A DNA stretch of 64,000 nucleotides from Garcia nutans (lineage: Eukaryota; Streptophyta; Magnoliopsida; Malpighiales; Euphorbiaceae). The position numbers were made by a program, and so were the translations under genes. Under the pieces are notes generated by a model, which was given only the letters and a program-made list of their open reading frames with translations, was not told the DNA's origin and made no database searches. Below, piece after piece: positions 45,854 through 58,038 of the stretch (position 1 is its first letter; the number at the start of each line of letters is the position of its first letter). The stretch covers positions 32,666,001 through 32,730,000 of the forward strand of contig CANTUV010000039.1 in assembly GCA_947685225.1 (NCBI GenBank), given 5' to 3'.

Positions 45854-47076
45854 TTAATAAGTTTTGTCTTTGTGCAACATGGGTATATCAAATTTCTGCT
45901 CTTCCTTACTACCAAAAGTAGAAGGGATGACTTTTCGGGATTCTTGAAATTCAACCAAAGTTGGTTGGATCATTTTTTCATCTACTTTAACAATGTCAAG
46001 TCCCCTCTCCACAACCTCAGCATTTAAAATTAGTTTACACTCCTCAAGTTCTAAATTGGACATTTCATGTTCTTCTTCTAAGGGCATACCCATCTCAAAC
46101 TTGTTTTCAATATCTCCTTGGGAGTGCATGTCATAGATGTCATAAAGTTGCATACCTTGCTTCTCATCCTTCAGGTTACCTGTTGATGGACTTGATAGCC
46201 TATAAGGATCAGAGGTTTCATGCAACTTCAGTGAGTTTGATTCCTCCAAATTTTCCTCCTCCGTTGATTGGCTTGGCTCCTCCATGTTGGATGGTATCTC
46301 CTCGCCATTGTCTTCCTGATTAGTCTCTGCATCAAAGAGATAACAAAAATTGTTATATATTACCTATTCATTTCTCAAATTTGTGATTACCTCAATTTGC
46401 TCCAATTTTCTAGGAAATTGTTCCTTTTGGTGTGCTTGGAGTTGATGTGCCAGCTGCCTAGTTAGAGCGTCCAACCTCTTCTGTGTTTCTTAGAAAAATT
46501 CAGACTTCAACTTATTTCCACTATGTATTGATCGCATTGAAATTTTTCAGTATCTTGAATGAAGGCATTCACTCTCTCCTCCAAAGTAAATTTCTTAGGT
46601 TGATCTACATTTTGTGGGCTATTTTGAATTAATGCATTCAATCTTTCCTCCAAAGTGGGTTCCTTAAGGTGATCTTGATTCAACGTGTGTCTTTGAATAT
46701 AGGCATTTAACTTATCCTCCAATGTAGGTTCCTTAAGGTGGTTTTGGATTGAAAATTGTTCTTGAAAGTAAGATCTTCTTTGGCAAGGCTGAAAAAATTA
46801 TTGAGGTGGAATGTACTGCTGATTTTCCCAAGAAAAATTTTGGTGGCTTTCCCAGCTTGGATTATAAGAATTGGAATATGTGTCATTACCACCCATTTGC
46901 TGGAAACTTTGGTAGCCATATTCTTCCTTGTGCCAATCTTGGTATCGTTCGAAACCAAATGAACATGTATTGGCACTATGTCCTGCATTGCCACATGCTG
47001 CACATACCATGTTAGAATTATAGTCCCTATCATAAACTCCCCCGTGCCTTGAAAACTGCATCTTTACAAAAGGCAC
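45854..47076 (-). pseudogene. Athila-like gag C-terminal part (parent copy)
   Basis: Right to left: 'MPFVKMQFSRHG', zinc knuckle 'CAACGNAGHSANTC' (CX2CX4HX4C, about 46968-47010), 'QQYIPPQ', then ~23-residue repeats with core 'TLEERLNAFIQ' (46507-46740), a 'LDALTRQLAHQLQAHQ' helix (about 46430-46480) and an acidic tail (45854-46285). A stop and frame changes lie near 46490 and 46740. It lacks the capsid region, like the family-2 element. The right part, from 46300, is the left edge of the 3.6-kb tandem unit. Confidence 0.8.
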
Positions 47077-47270
47077 TCAGCAATTTAAACAAAAACAAAC
47101 AAATAAAATTAAAGAAACAAATTCAAACACAACAAACAAACAAATTTACAGAAAACAAACAAACAATTCAAAGAAAAACACACAAACATTTTACAGAAAA
47201 TAAACAAACATTCTTGATAAAAATAAAACTAAATCAACAGTCTTAATTATATTACTAGTATTGAAACCAT

Positions 47271-47296
47271 TGTCCCCGGCAGCGGTGCAAAAAACT
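47271..47296 (-). promoter_or_regulatory. tRNA-Asp-type primer binding site, family-1 element
   Basis: The minus strand reads AGTTTTTTGCACCGCTGCCGG after the LTR end. It matches the tRNA-Asp complement except for damage in the GGCGCC core. The cleaner version is at 54454-54478. Confidence 0.7.
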
Positions 47297-49113
47297 TGGT
47301 GCATGGCGCCTAGGGCTATAGCAATACTGCAAGTGCATGGGTTGCCTAAGTAATAAAGTAGTGAGTGAAGTATCGTTCCACTGAGGACAAGGCAAAGCAC
47401 TAGTGCAAATCTTAACTGTTGTTTAGCAAACCAATATTTTTGTGGTGTTTTGTAATTAAAGACAATTAAATTAAATAAATGAACATAAAGATAAATTGTG
47501 TGTTGCGTAAAAAGGATTGATGATAATGATACTATCTAGATATTGAATCCCCCTAGCCTCAATTACATTACATGATAGAGTTGAGTTGAGTTGGCATTCC
47601 TCTAACTTAGACTAAAACCTCTCTCGAGCGAATTAATCCCTAATCACTAAGTAGAGTGCTGGAATCTCTTCTCAAAACACAATTAAATAGATCATGCATT
47701 AAGAACAAGGAACTATAAACCAAAAGATCTTATAGGTCTATCTCTAGCACCTCAATCAATCCTCAACCCTTATGAGTAAACAATTCATATCAAGATTTCT
47801 CAAGTCAATAATATGAAAATGGCAACCAATCAATAAGCATGCTATCATCAATTGGCAATAATCATTAAGCATCATAAGAATAAAACAACTCAATCAAATA
47901 ACAGTATCCAATCATACAAATAAGCTAGGGTTCATTAACATCTAGATAGAGAATGATTTAGTTCATGTTCAATACACTTAATACAACAGCAACAACAATA
48001 ACAATAACATTAAAATACATAAAAGGAGAAAATAGAAAAACCCTTTTCAATGTAGCTTCTTGAATCTTCAGGAGCTGCCAATGGAAGATGCAGATGTTGG
48101 AGAGGATGGAAATGGAGGATGAAGATGAAGAGTCAAGGAAAGTGTCACTCCCTCCTTGACCAAAACTTGTATACCCAGCCTCTTCCTCTCAAACCTCTCT
48201 TCTCTGCCTCTGTTCTCTATTTTCTGCACAAAACTCCAGCCCTCTGCAAAAACCCCTTCCTTCTTCCTCTTCTTCTCTTTTTATTTCATTCCAAGCTCAA
48301 ACCCATGCCTTCCAACTCACACCACTCTTCGTTGTCCCCCACATTCTCTTTGTTTAACCTTTCTTTTCCTCAAATCAGGCAAGCTTTTCTTTTATTTATG
48401 AACACTTTTTGCAAAAGTTAGTCTTTGTTCCCCACTTGTTCCTTGATTCGTGCAAAGATTTAAATATTTCCATAGGTGACACGGCCAAGCCATGAGTGGC
48501 TTGGCCGTATCTCTCATTTTTCTTTGGGTCACGGCCAAGCCACTTAGCCATGTCCATCACTGTCTTCCTTCCTTTCTTTCTTTTCTCTTTGGCTTCATGG
48601 GGTGACACGGCCAAGCTCCTGGTCGTGTCATGTGACATGGCCAGTGGCTTGGCCATGTCACTTGGGTGTGTCACCTTCTGCTTGCCATTTTTTCAATTTA
48701 TTTATTTGGTTTCAATGGGTGACACGGCCAAGCTTGTGGCCGTGTCATGTGACACAGCCACTGGCTTGGGCATGTCACTTGATGGTGTCAGCTTCTGCTC
48801 CTTGTCTTTCGTTCTTTGCTTGGTCCCTTTGGTTTTGCTCCTTAGGTGAGACACGGCCAATGACTTGGGAGTGTCACCTGGCCATGTCAGCTACTGTTTT
48901 GAAGCTTCTTTGAGGGACAAGGCCAAGCTAGTTTTTGCTTGGCCATGTCTTGCTTAATTCAAGCTCTTTCTTCATTGTTTTGATCCTCCAAGGGAGTTTT
49001 TCCATTTTAACCTAAAACACACTTAAAACAAACTTTAAACCAAAATCAAATGAAACATTAACTAAAAACACATAGAAATCATACTAAAAATAAGTATAAA
49101 AATGCTCTTATCA
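47297..49113 (-). mobile_element. 5' LTR of family-1 element (array copy 1)
   Basis: 1817 bp, TGGTGCATGG to CTTATCA. It is followed by the GTATT duplicate. The palindromic block is at 48476-48955. It lies within array copy 1. Confidence 0.88.
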
Positions 49114-49118
49114 GTATT
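49114..49118. repeat. Target site duplication GTATT (right)
   Basis: Partner of 42478-42482. The same GTATT follows the LTR in every array copy (52715, 56274, 59848). Confidence 0.9.
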
Positions 49119-49878
49119 CCTTATCCTCTAAAAACCATCTTATAGTGTCATGCCACACATCATGGTCTATATTAGTGTCTATGATTGTCTTTTATTCATC
49201 GGCTTAAGAAATAAGTTGACAGGATTTTCCCATACTGAAGCCAATGTGGCTAGGGCATTGGCCATCTAGTTTTCTTCTCTAGGTAGGTGTATAAACCCGC
49301 ACTCGTTAAAATTCTTCTTCATCAAGGTCATGTAATGGTGGTATGGTTTTAGCTTCTCTTCTTTTAACTCCCACTCTCCATTTACATGGGATACTACTAG
49401 CAATGAATCGCCAAAGACTTGCACCTTACCCACCTTCATAATTATCAGGGTTTCTAAACCAAAAATACATGCTTCATACTCCACCATATTATTACTCGCC
49501 CTAAACTTCAACTTCTTCGCTAAAGGAATAAGCTCCCCTTCGGGCGATTCTAGTATGACTCCTAAACCTTCTCCTTTCTTATTCACTGCTCCGTTAAAAT
49601 ACATTTTCCATCCTTGTACTTTTGTGGCCTCTAAATGTTCATCAAGAAATTCTAAAAATACCACTTTGCTATCCAGTAATGGTTGCTAGGCTAGGAATTC
49701 TGCCACCGCTCTATCTTTGATTGTTTTCATTAAAGACTTCCCGATCAAAGAGGGTGTCTCCCTTAAGTACTTCATTGGATCCAACCTGAAAATTGCTCGC
49801 ACAATATAAGATTGAAAGTAATGCCACGACTTCTTAGAAGACCAAACCACAGCTATGCAGGTCCTTTCAATTTTCAAA
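49114..49878 (-). pseudogene. Outer Tat RNase H, array copy 1
   Basis: Continuation of the outer Tat element after the Athila-like insertion: 'CIAVVWSSKKSWHYFQSY' and 'AVAEFLA' of the Ty3-type RNase H (49686-49877), then the archaeal-type RNase H (49266-49664). In the latter the first catalytic Asp is Asn ('KMYFNGAV'), the Glu ('NNMVEYEA') and 'VFGDS' Asp remain, a TAG replaces the Gln after 'PREEN', and the last Asp is Asn ('MANALA'). A ~55-bp deletion near 49730 removes 'YGRWLII...' text. It stops at the array junction. Confidence 0.8.
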
Positions 49879-50656
49879 CCTCGCCATTGTCTTCCTGATT
49901 AGTCTCTGCATCAAAGAGATCACAAAAATTGTTATATATTACCTGTTCATTTCTCAAATTTGTGATTACCTCAATTTGCTCCAATTGGCTAGGAAATTCT
50001 TCCTTTTGGTGTGCTTGGAGTTGATGTGCCAGCTGCCCAGTTAGAGCGTCCAACCTCTTCTATGTTTATTGCAAAAATTCAGACCTCAACTTATCTTCCA
50101 CTATGTATTGATCGCATTGAAATTTTTCGGTATCTTGAATGAAGGCATTCACTCTCTCCTCCAAAGTAAATTTCTTAGGTTGATCTACATTTTGTGGGCT
50201 ATTTTGATTGAATGCATTCAATCTTTCCTCCAAAGTGGGTTCCTTAAGGTGATCTTGATTCAACGTGTGACTTTGAATATAGGCACTTAACTTATCCTTC
50301 AATGTAGGTTCCTTAAGGTGGTTTTGGTTTGAAAATTGTTCTTGAAAGTAAGAACTTCTTTGGCAAGGCTGAAAAAATTTTTGAGGTGGAATGTACTGCT
50401 GATTTTCCCAAGAAAACTTTTGGTGACATTCCCAGCTTGGATTATAAGAATTGGAATATGTGTCATTACCACCCATTTGCTGGAAACTTTGGTAGCCATA
50501 TTCTTCCTTGTGCCAATCTTGGTATCGTTCGAAACCAAATGAACATGTATTGGCACTATGTCCTGCATTGCCACATGCTGCACATACCATGTTAGAATTA
50601 TAGTCCCTATCATAAACTCCCCCGTGCCTTGAAAACTGCATCTTTACAAAAGGCAC
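49879..50656 (-). pseudogene. Athila-like gag part, array copy 2
   Basis: The frame 50066-50656 is open for 196 codons: zinc knuckle 'CAACGNAGHSANTC', 'SWENQQYIPPQKFFQP', then three consecutive 23-residue repeats, 'NQNHLKEPTLKDKLSAYIQ', 'NQDHLKEPTLEERLNAFNQ' and 'NVDQPKKFTLEERVNAFIQ'. The parent copy has frame breaks in this stretch, so this copy is better preserved. It is followed by the primer site (50853-50878) and the LTR. Confidence 0.8.
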
Positions 50657-50878
50657 TCAGCAATTTAAACAAAAACAAACAAATAAACAATTAAAGAAAC
50701 AAATTCAAACACAACAAACAAACAAATTTACAGAAAACAAACAAACAATTCAAAGAAAAACACACAAACATTTTACAGAAAATAAACAAAAATTCTTGAT
50801 AAAAATAAAACTAAATCAACAGTCTTAATTATATTACTAGTATTGAAACCATTGTCCCTAGCAGCGGCGCCAAAAACA

Positions 50879-52714
50879 TGGTGCGTCGCGCCTAGGGCTA
50901 TAGCAATACTGCAAGTGCACGGGTCGCCTAAGTAATAAAGTAGTGAGTGAAGTATCGTTCCACTAAGGACAAGGCAAAGCACTAGTGCAAATCTTAACTG
51001 TTGTTTAGCAAACCAATATTTTTGTGGTGTTTTGTAATTAAAGACAATTAACTTAAATAAATGAATATAAAGATAAATTTTGTGTTGTGTAAAAAGGATC
51101 GATGATAATGATACTATCTAGATATTGAATCCCCCTAGCCTCAATTACATTACATGATAGAGTTGAGTTGGCATTCTTCTAACTTAGACTAAAACCTCTC
51201 TCGAGCGAATTAATCCCTAATCACTAAGTAGAGTGCTGGAATCTCTTCTCAAAACACAATTAAATAGATCATGCATTAAGAACAAGGAACTATAAACCAA
51301 AGGATCTTGTAGGTCTATCTCTAGCACCTCAATCAATCCTCAACCCTTATGAGTAATCAATTCATATCAAGATTTCTCAAGTCAATAATATGAAAATGGC
51401 AACCAATCAATAAGCATGCTATCATCAATTGGCAATAATCATTAAGCATCATAAGAATAAACAACTCAATCAATTAACAGTATCCAATCATACAAATAAG
51501 CTAGGGTTCATTAACATCTAGATAGAGAATGATTTAGTTCATGTTCAATACACTTAATACAACAGCAACAACAATAACATTAAAATACATAAAAGGAGAA
51601 AATAGAAAAACCCCTTTCAATGTAGCTTCTTGAAACTTCAGGAGCTGCCAATAGAAGATGCAGATGTTGGAGAGGATGGAAATGGAGGATGAAGATGAAG
51701 AGTCAAGGAAAGTGTCACTCCCTCCTTGCCCAAAACTTGTATACCCAGCCTCTTCCTCTCAAACCTCTCTTCTCTGCCACTGTTCTCTGTTTCCTGCACA
51801 AAACTCCAGCCCTCTGCAAAAACCCCCTTCCTTCTTCCTCTTCTTCTCTTTTTATTTAATTCCAAGCTCAAACCCATGCCTTCCAACTCACACAACTCTT
51901 CGTTGTCCCCCACATTCTCTTTGTTTAACCTTTCTTTTCCTCAAATCAGGCAAGCTTTTCTTTTATTTATGAACACTTTTTGCAAAAGTTAGTCTTTGTT
52001 CCTCACTTGTTCCTTGATTCGTGCAAAGATTTCAATATTTCCATAGGTGACACGGCCAAGCCATGAGAGGCTTGGCCGTGTCTCTCATTTTTCTTTGGGA
52101 CACGGCCAAGCCACTTAGCCGTGTCCATCACTGTCTTCCTTCCTTTCTTTCTTTTCTCTTTGGCTTCATGGGGTGACACGGCCAAGCTCCTGGCCGTGTC
52201 ATGTGACATGGCCAGTGGCTTGGCCGTGTCACTTGTGTGTGTCACCTTCTGCTTGCCATTTTTTCAATTTCTTTCTTTGGTTTCAATGGGTGACACGGCC
52301 AAGCTTGTGGCCGTGTCATGTGACACGGCCAAGCTTGTGGCCGTGTCATGTGACACGGCCACTGGCTTGGGCGTGTCACTTGATGGTGTCAGCTTCTGCT
52401 CCTTGTCTTTCGTTCTTTGCTTGGTCCCTTTGGTTTTGCTCCTTAGGTGAGACACGGCCAATGACTTGGGAGTGTCACCTGGCCATGTCAGCTACTGTCT
52501 TGAAGCTTCTTTGAGGGACAAGGCCAAGCTAGTTTTTGCTTGGCCATGTCTTGCTTAATTCAAGCTCTTTCTTCATTGTTTTGATCCTCCAAGGGAGTTT
52601 TTCCATTTTAACATAAAACACACTTAAAAAAAACTTCAAACCAAAATCAAATGAAACATTAACTAAAAACACATAGAAATCATACTAAATATAAGTATAA
52701 AAATGCTCTTATCA
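50879..52714 (-). mobile_element. Family-1 LTR, array copy 2
   Basis: 1836 bp from TGGTGCGTCG to CTTATCA, then GTATT. The palindromic block is at 52047-52555 and includes an exact 30-bp direct duplication (52291-52320 and 52321-52350) absent from the other copies. Confidence 0.88.
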
Positions 52715-53479
52715 GTATTCCTTATCCTCTAAAAACCATCTTATAGTGTTATGCCACACATCATGGTCTATATTAGTTTCTATGATTGTCTTTTATTCAT
52801 CGGCTTAAGAAATAAGTTGACAGGATTTTCCCATACTGAAGCCAATGTGGCTAGGGCATTGGCCATCTAGTTTTCTTCTCTAGGTAGGTGTATAAACCCG
52901 CACTCGTTAAAATTCTTCTTCATCAAGGTCAAGTAATGGTGGTATGGTTTTAGCTTCTCTTCTTTTAACTCCCACTCTCCATTTACATGGGATACTACTA
53001 GCAATGAATCGCCAAAGACTTGCACCTTACCCACCTTTATAATTATCAGGGTTTCTAAACAAAAAATACATGCTTCATACTCCACCATATTATTACTCGC
53101 CCTAAACTTCAACTTCTTCGCTAAAGGAATAAGCTCCCCTTCGGGCGATTCTAGTATGACTCCTAAACCTTCTCCTTTCTTATTCACTGCTCCGTTAAAA
53201 TACATTTTCCATCCTTGTACTTTTGTGGCCTCTAAATGTTCATCAAGAAATTCTAAAAATACCACTTTGCTATCCAGTAATGGTTGCTAGGCTAGGAATT
53301 CTGCCACCGCTCTATCTTTGATTGTTTTCACTAAAGACTTCCGGTTCAAAGAGGGTGTCTCCCTTAAGTACTTCATTGGATCCAACCTGAAAATTGCTTG
53401 CACAATATAAGATTGAAAGTAATGCCATGACTTCTTAGAAGACCAAACCACAGCTATGCAGGTCTTTTCAATTTTCAAA
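52715..53479 (-). pseudogene. Tat RNase H, array copy 2
   Basis: Same content and same disabling changes as copy 1 (Asn in 'KMYFNGAV', stop after 'PREEN'). Private changes include 'CIFCLETLIII' and 'SLNRKSLVK'. Shares 'GWKMYFNGAV' and 'EFLDEH' with copy 1. Confidence 0.8.
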
Positions 53480-54240
53480 CCTCGCCATTGTCTTCCTGAT
53501 TAGTCTCTGCATCAAAGAGATCACAAAAATTGTTATATATTACCTGTTCATTTCTCAAATTTGTGATTACCTCAATTTGCTCCAATTGGCTAGGAAATTC
53601 TTCCTTTTGGTGTGCTTGGAGTTGATGTGCCAGCTGCCTAGTTAGAGCGTCCAACCTCTTCTATGTTTATTGCAAAAATTCAGACCTCAACTTATCTTCC
53701 ACTATGTATTGATCGCATTGAAATTTTTCGGTATCTTGAATGAAGGCATTCACTCTCTCCTCCAAAGTAAATTTCTTAGGTTGATCTACATTTTGTGGGA
53801 TATTTTGAATGAATGCATTCAATCTTTCCTCCAAAGTGGGTTCCTTAAGGTGATCTTGCTTCAACGTGTGACTTTGAATATAGGCATTTAACTTATCCTT
53901 CAATGTAGGTTCCTTAAGGTGGTTTTGGTTTGAAAATTGTTCTTGAAAGTAAGAACTTCTTTGGCAAGGCTGAAAAAATTGTTGAGGTGGAATGTACTGC
54001 TGATTTTCCCAAGAAAAATTTTGGTGGCTTTCCCAGCTTGGATTATAAGAATTGGAATATGTGTCATTACCACCCATTTGCTGGAAACTTTGGTAGCCAT
54101 ATTCTTCCTTGTGCCAATCTTGGTATCGTTCGAAACCAAATGAACATGTATTGGCACTATGTCCTGCATTGCCACATGCTGCACATACCATGTTAGAATT
54201 ATAGTCCCTATCATAAACTCACCCGTGCCTTGAAAACTGC
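53480..54240 (-). pseudogene. Athila-like gag part, array copy 3
   Basis: Open at 53667-54191 with the zinc knuckle and three 23-residue repeats. A stop (TGA in 'ctcacccgtgcc', about 54219) cuts it from the 'MPFVKMQFSRHG' start kept in other copies. The primer site TGGCGCCGCTGCCGGGACA (minus strand, 54454-54472) is the cleanest in the array. Confidence 0.8.
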
Positions 54241-54478
54241 ATCTTTACAAAAGGCACACAGCAATTTAAACAAAAACAAACAAATAAACAATTAAAGAAA
54301 CAAATTCAAACACAACAAACAAACAAATTTACAGAAAACAAACAAACAATTCAAAAAAAAACACATAAACATTTTACAGAAAATAAACAAACATTCTTGA
54401 TAAAAATAAAACTAAATCAACAGTCTTAATTATATTACTAGTATTGAAACCATTGTCCCGGCAGCGGCGCCAAAAACT

Positions 54479-56273
54479 TGGTGCGTCGCGCCTAGGGCTA
54501 TAGCAATACTGCAAGTGCACGGGTCGCCTAAGTAATAAAGTAGTGAGTGAAGTATCGTTCCACTGAGGACAAGGCAAAGCACTAGTGCAAATCTTAACTG
54601 TTGTTTAGCAAACCAATATTTTTGTGGTGTTTTGTAATTAAAGACAATTAACTAAAATAAATGAACATAAAGATAAATTGTGTGTTGTGTAAAAAGGATT
54701 GATGATAATGATACTATCTAGATATTGAATCCCCCTAGCCTCAATTACATTACATGATAGAGTTGAGTTGGCATTCCTCTAACTTAGACTAAAACCTCTC
54801 TGGAGCGAATTAATCCCTAATCACTAAGTAGAGTGCTGGAATCTCTTCTCAAAACACAATTAAATAGATCATGCATTAAGAACAAGGAACTATAAACCAA
54901 AGGATCTTGTAGGTCTATCTCTAGCACCTCAATCAATCCTCAACCCTTATGAGTAATCAATTCATATCAAGATTTCTCAAGTCAATAATATGAAAATGGC
55001 AACCAATCAATAAGCATGCTATCATCAATTGGCAATAATCATTAAGCATCATAAGAATAAACAACTCAATCAATTAACAGTATCCAATCATACAAATAAG
55101 CTAGGGTTCATTAACATCTAGATAGAGAATGATTTAGTTCATGTTCAATACACTTAATACAACAGCAACAACAATAACATTAAAATACATAAAAGGAGAA
55201 AATAGAAAAACCCCTTTCAATGTAGCTTCTTGAAACTTCAGGAGCTGCCAGTAGAAGATGCAGATGTTGGAGAGGATGGAAATGGAGGATGAAGATGAAG
55301 AGTCAAGGAAAGTGTCACTCCCTCCTTGCCCAAAACTTGTATACCCAGCCTCTTCCTCTCAAACCTCTCTTCTCTGCCTCTGTTCTCTGTTTCCTGCACA
55401 AAACTCCAGCCCTCTGCAAAAACCCCCTTCCTTCTTCCTCTTCTTCTCTTTTTATTTCATTCCAAGCTCAAACCCATGCCTTCCAACTCACACCACTCTT
55501 CGTTGTCCCCCACATTCTCTTTGTTTAACCTTTCTTTTCCTCAAATCAGGCAAGCTTTTCTTTTATTTATGAACACTTTTTGCAAAAGTTAGTCTTTGTT
55601 CCCCACTTGTTCCTTGATTCGTGCAAAGATTTCAATATTTCCATAGGTGACACGGCCAAGCCATGAGTGGCTTGGCCGTGTCTCTCATTTTTCTTTGGGA
55701 CACGGCCAAGCCACTTAGCCGTGTCCATCACTGTCTTCCTTCCTTTCTTTCTTTTCTCTTTGGCTTCATGGGGTGACACGGCCAAGCTCTTGGCCGTGTC
55801 ATGTGACATGGCCAGTGGCTTGGCCGTGTCACTTGGGTGTGTCACCTTCTGCTTGCCATTTTTTCAATTTCTTTCTTTGGTTTCAATGGGTGACACGGCC
55901 AAGCTTGTGGCCGTGTCATGTGACACGGCCACTGGCTTGGGCGTGTCACTTAATGGTGTCAGCTTCTGCTCCTTGTCTTTCGTTCTTTGCTTGGTCCCTT
56001 TGGTTTTGCTCCTTAGGTGAGACACGGCCAATGACTTAGGAGTGTCACCTGGCCATGTCAGCTACTGTCTTGAAGCTTCTTTGAGGGAAAAGGCCAAGCT
56101 AGTTTTTGCTTGGCCATGTCTTGCTTAATTCAAGCTCTTTCTTCATTGTTTTGATCCTCCAAGGGAGTTTTTCCATTTTAACCTAAAACAAACTTTAAAC
56201 CAAAATCAAATGAAACATTAACTAAAAACACATAGAAATCATACTAAAAATAAGTATAAAAATGCTCTTATCA
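54479..56273 (-). mobile_element. Family-1 LTR, array copy 3
   Basis: 1795 bp, TGGTGCGTCG to CTTATCA, then GTATT. The palindromic block at 55647-56125 includes a perfect 15-bp-arm, 4-base-loop hairpin at 55649-55682. Confidence 0.88.
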
Positions 56274-57038
56274 GTATTCCTTATCCTCTAAAAACCATCT
56301 TATAGTGTCATGCCACACATCATGGTCTATATTAGTTTCTATGATTGTCTTTTATTCATCGGCTTAAGAAATAAGTTGACAGGATTTTCCCATACTGAAG
56401 CCAATGTGGCTAGGGTATTGGCCATCTAGTTTTCTTCTCTAGGTAGGTGTATAAACCCGCACTCATTAAAATTCTTCTTCATCAAGGTCAAGTAATGGTG
56501 GTATGGTTTTAGCTTCTCTTCTTTTAACTCCCACTCTCCATTTACATGGGATACTACTAGCAATGAATCGCCAAAGACATGCACCTTATCCACCTTCATA
56601 ATTATCAGGGTTTCTAAACCAAAAATACATGCTTCATACTCCACCATATTATTACTCGCCCTAAACTTCAACTTCTTCGCTAAAGGAATAAGCTCCCCTT
56701 CGGGCGATTCTAGTATGACTCCTAAACCTTCTCCTTTCTTATTCACTGCTGCGTTAAAATACATTTTGCATCCTTGTACTTTTGTGGCCTCTAAATGTTC
56801 ATCAGGAAATTCTAAAAATACCACTTTGCTATCCAGTAATGGTTGCTAGGATAGGAATTCTGCCACCGCTCTATCTTTGATTGTTTTCACTAAAGACTTC
56901 CCGATCAAAGAGGGTGTCTCCCTTAAGTACTTCATTGGATCCAACCTGAAAATTGCTTGCACAATATAAGATTGAAAGTAATGCCACGACTTCTTAGAAG
57001 ACCAAACCACAGCTATGCAAGTCTTTTCAATTTTCAAA
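56274..57038 (-). pseudogene. Tat RNase H, array copy 3
   Basis: Same dead catalytic site as the other copies. It reads 'GCKMYFNAAV' and 'EFPDEH', changes shared only with copy 4, so copies 3 and 4 have a common ancestor after the first duplication. Confidence 0.8.
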
Positions 57039-57816
57039 CCTCGCCATTGTCTTCCTGATTAGTCTCTGCATCAAAGAGATCACAAAAATTGTTATATATT
57101 ACCTGTTCATTTCTCAAATTTGTGATTACCTCAATTTGCTCCAATTGGCTAGGAAATTCTTCCTTTTGGTGTGCTTGGAGTTGATGTGCCAGTTGCCTAG
57201 TTAGAGCGTCCAACCTCTTCTATGTTTCTTGCAAAAATTCAGACCTCAACTTATCATCCACTATGTATTGATCGCATTGAAATTTTTCGGTATCTTGAAT
57301 GAAGGCATTCACTCTCTCCTCCAAAGTAAATTTAATAGGTTGATCCACATTTTGTGGGCTATTTTGAATGAATGCATTCAATCTTTCCACCAAAGTGGGT
57401 TCCTTAAGGTGATCTTGATTCAACGTGTGACTTTGAATATAGGCATTTAACTTATCCTTCAATGTAGGTTCCTTAAGGTGGTTTTGGTTTAAAAATTGTT
57501 CTTGAAAGTAAGAACTTCTTTGGCAAGGCTGAAAAAATTGTTGAGGTGGAATGTACTGTTGATTTTCCCAAGAAAAATTTTGGTGACTTTCCCAGCTTGG
57601 ATTATAAGAATTGGAGTATGTGTCATTACCACCCATTTGCTGGAAACTTTGGTAGCCATATTCTTCCTTGTGCCAATCTTGGTATCGATCGAAACCAAAT
57701 GAACATGTATTGGCACTATGTCCTGCATTGCCACCAGCTGCAAATACCATGTTAGAATTATAGTCCCTATCATAAACTCCCCCGTGCCTTGAAAACTGCA
57801 TCTTTACAAAAGGCAC
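57039..57816 (-). pseudogene. Athila-like gag part, array copy 4
   Basis: Open for 198 codons (57220-57816). The zinc knuckle is damaged: the first Cys is Phe and the second is Gly ('VFAAGGNAGHSANTC'). The three 23-residue repeats remain ('TLKDKLNAYIQ', 'TLVERLNAFIQ', 'TLEERVNAFIQ'). The primer site is at about 58013-58032. Confidence 0.8.
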
Positions 57817-58038
57817 TCAGCAATTTAAACAAAAACAAACAAATAAACAATTAAAGAAACAAATTCAAACACAACAAACAAACAAATTTACAGAAAACAA
57901 ACAAACAATTCAAAGAAAAACACACAAACCTTTTACAGAAAATAAAAAAACATTCTTGATAAAAATAAAACTAAATCAACAGTCTTAATTATATTACTAG
58001 TATTGAAACCATTGTCCCCGGCAGCGGTGCCAAAAACT

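Larger units (their letters stand above)
42483..49113 (-). mobile_element. Athila-like gag-only element (family 1), nested in outer Tat
   Basis: A 6.6-kb element with two LTRs (42483-44338 and 47297-49113), a tRNA-Asp-type primer site at about 47271-47296, only the C-terminal part of gag, no pol, and a polypurine tract at 44339. The GTATT duplication on both sides shows a clean integration, so it could be mobilised despite lacking pol, presumably by an autonomous Athila. Its architecture equals that of 6568-13004. Its right end was later included in a tandem duplication. Confidence 0.88.

Noticed and set aside
46749..47015. 88-codon plus-strand frame conserved at 46749, 50329 and 53930
   Set aside because: It lies exactly opposite the conserved gag zinc-knuckle segment, and the copies are recent duplicates, so conservation carries no information.
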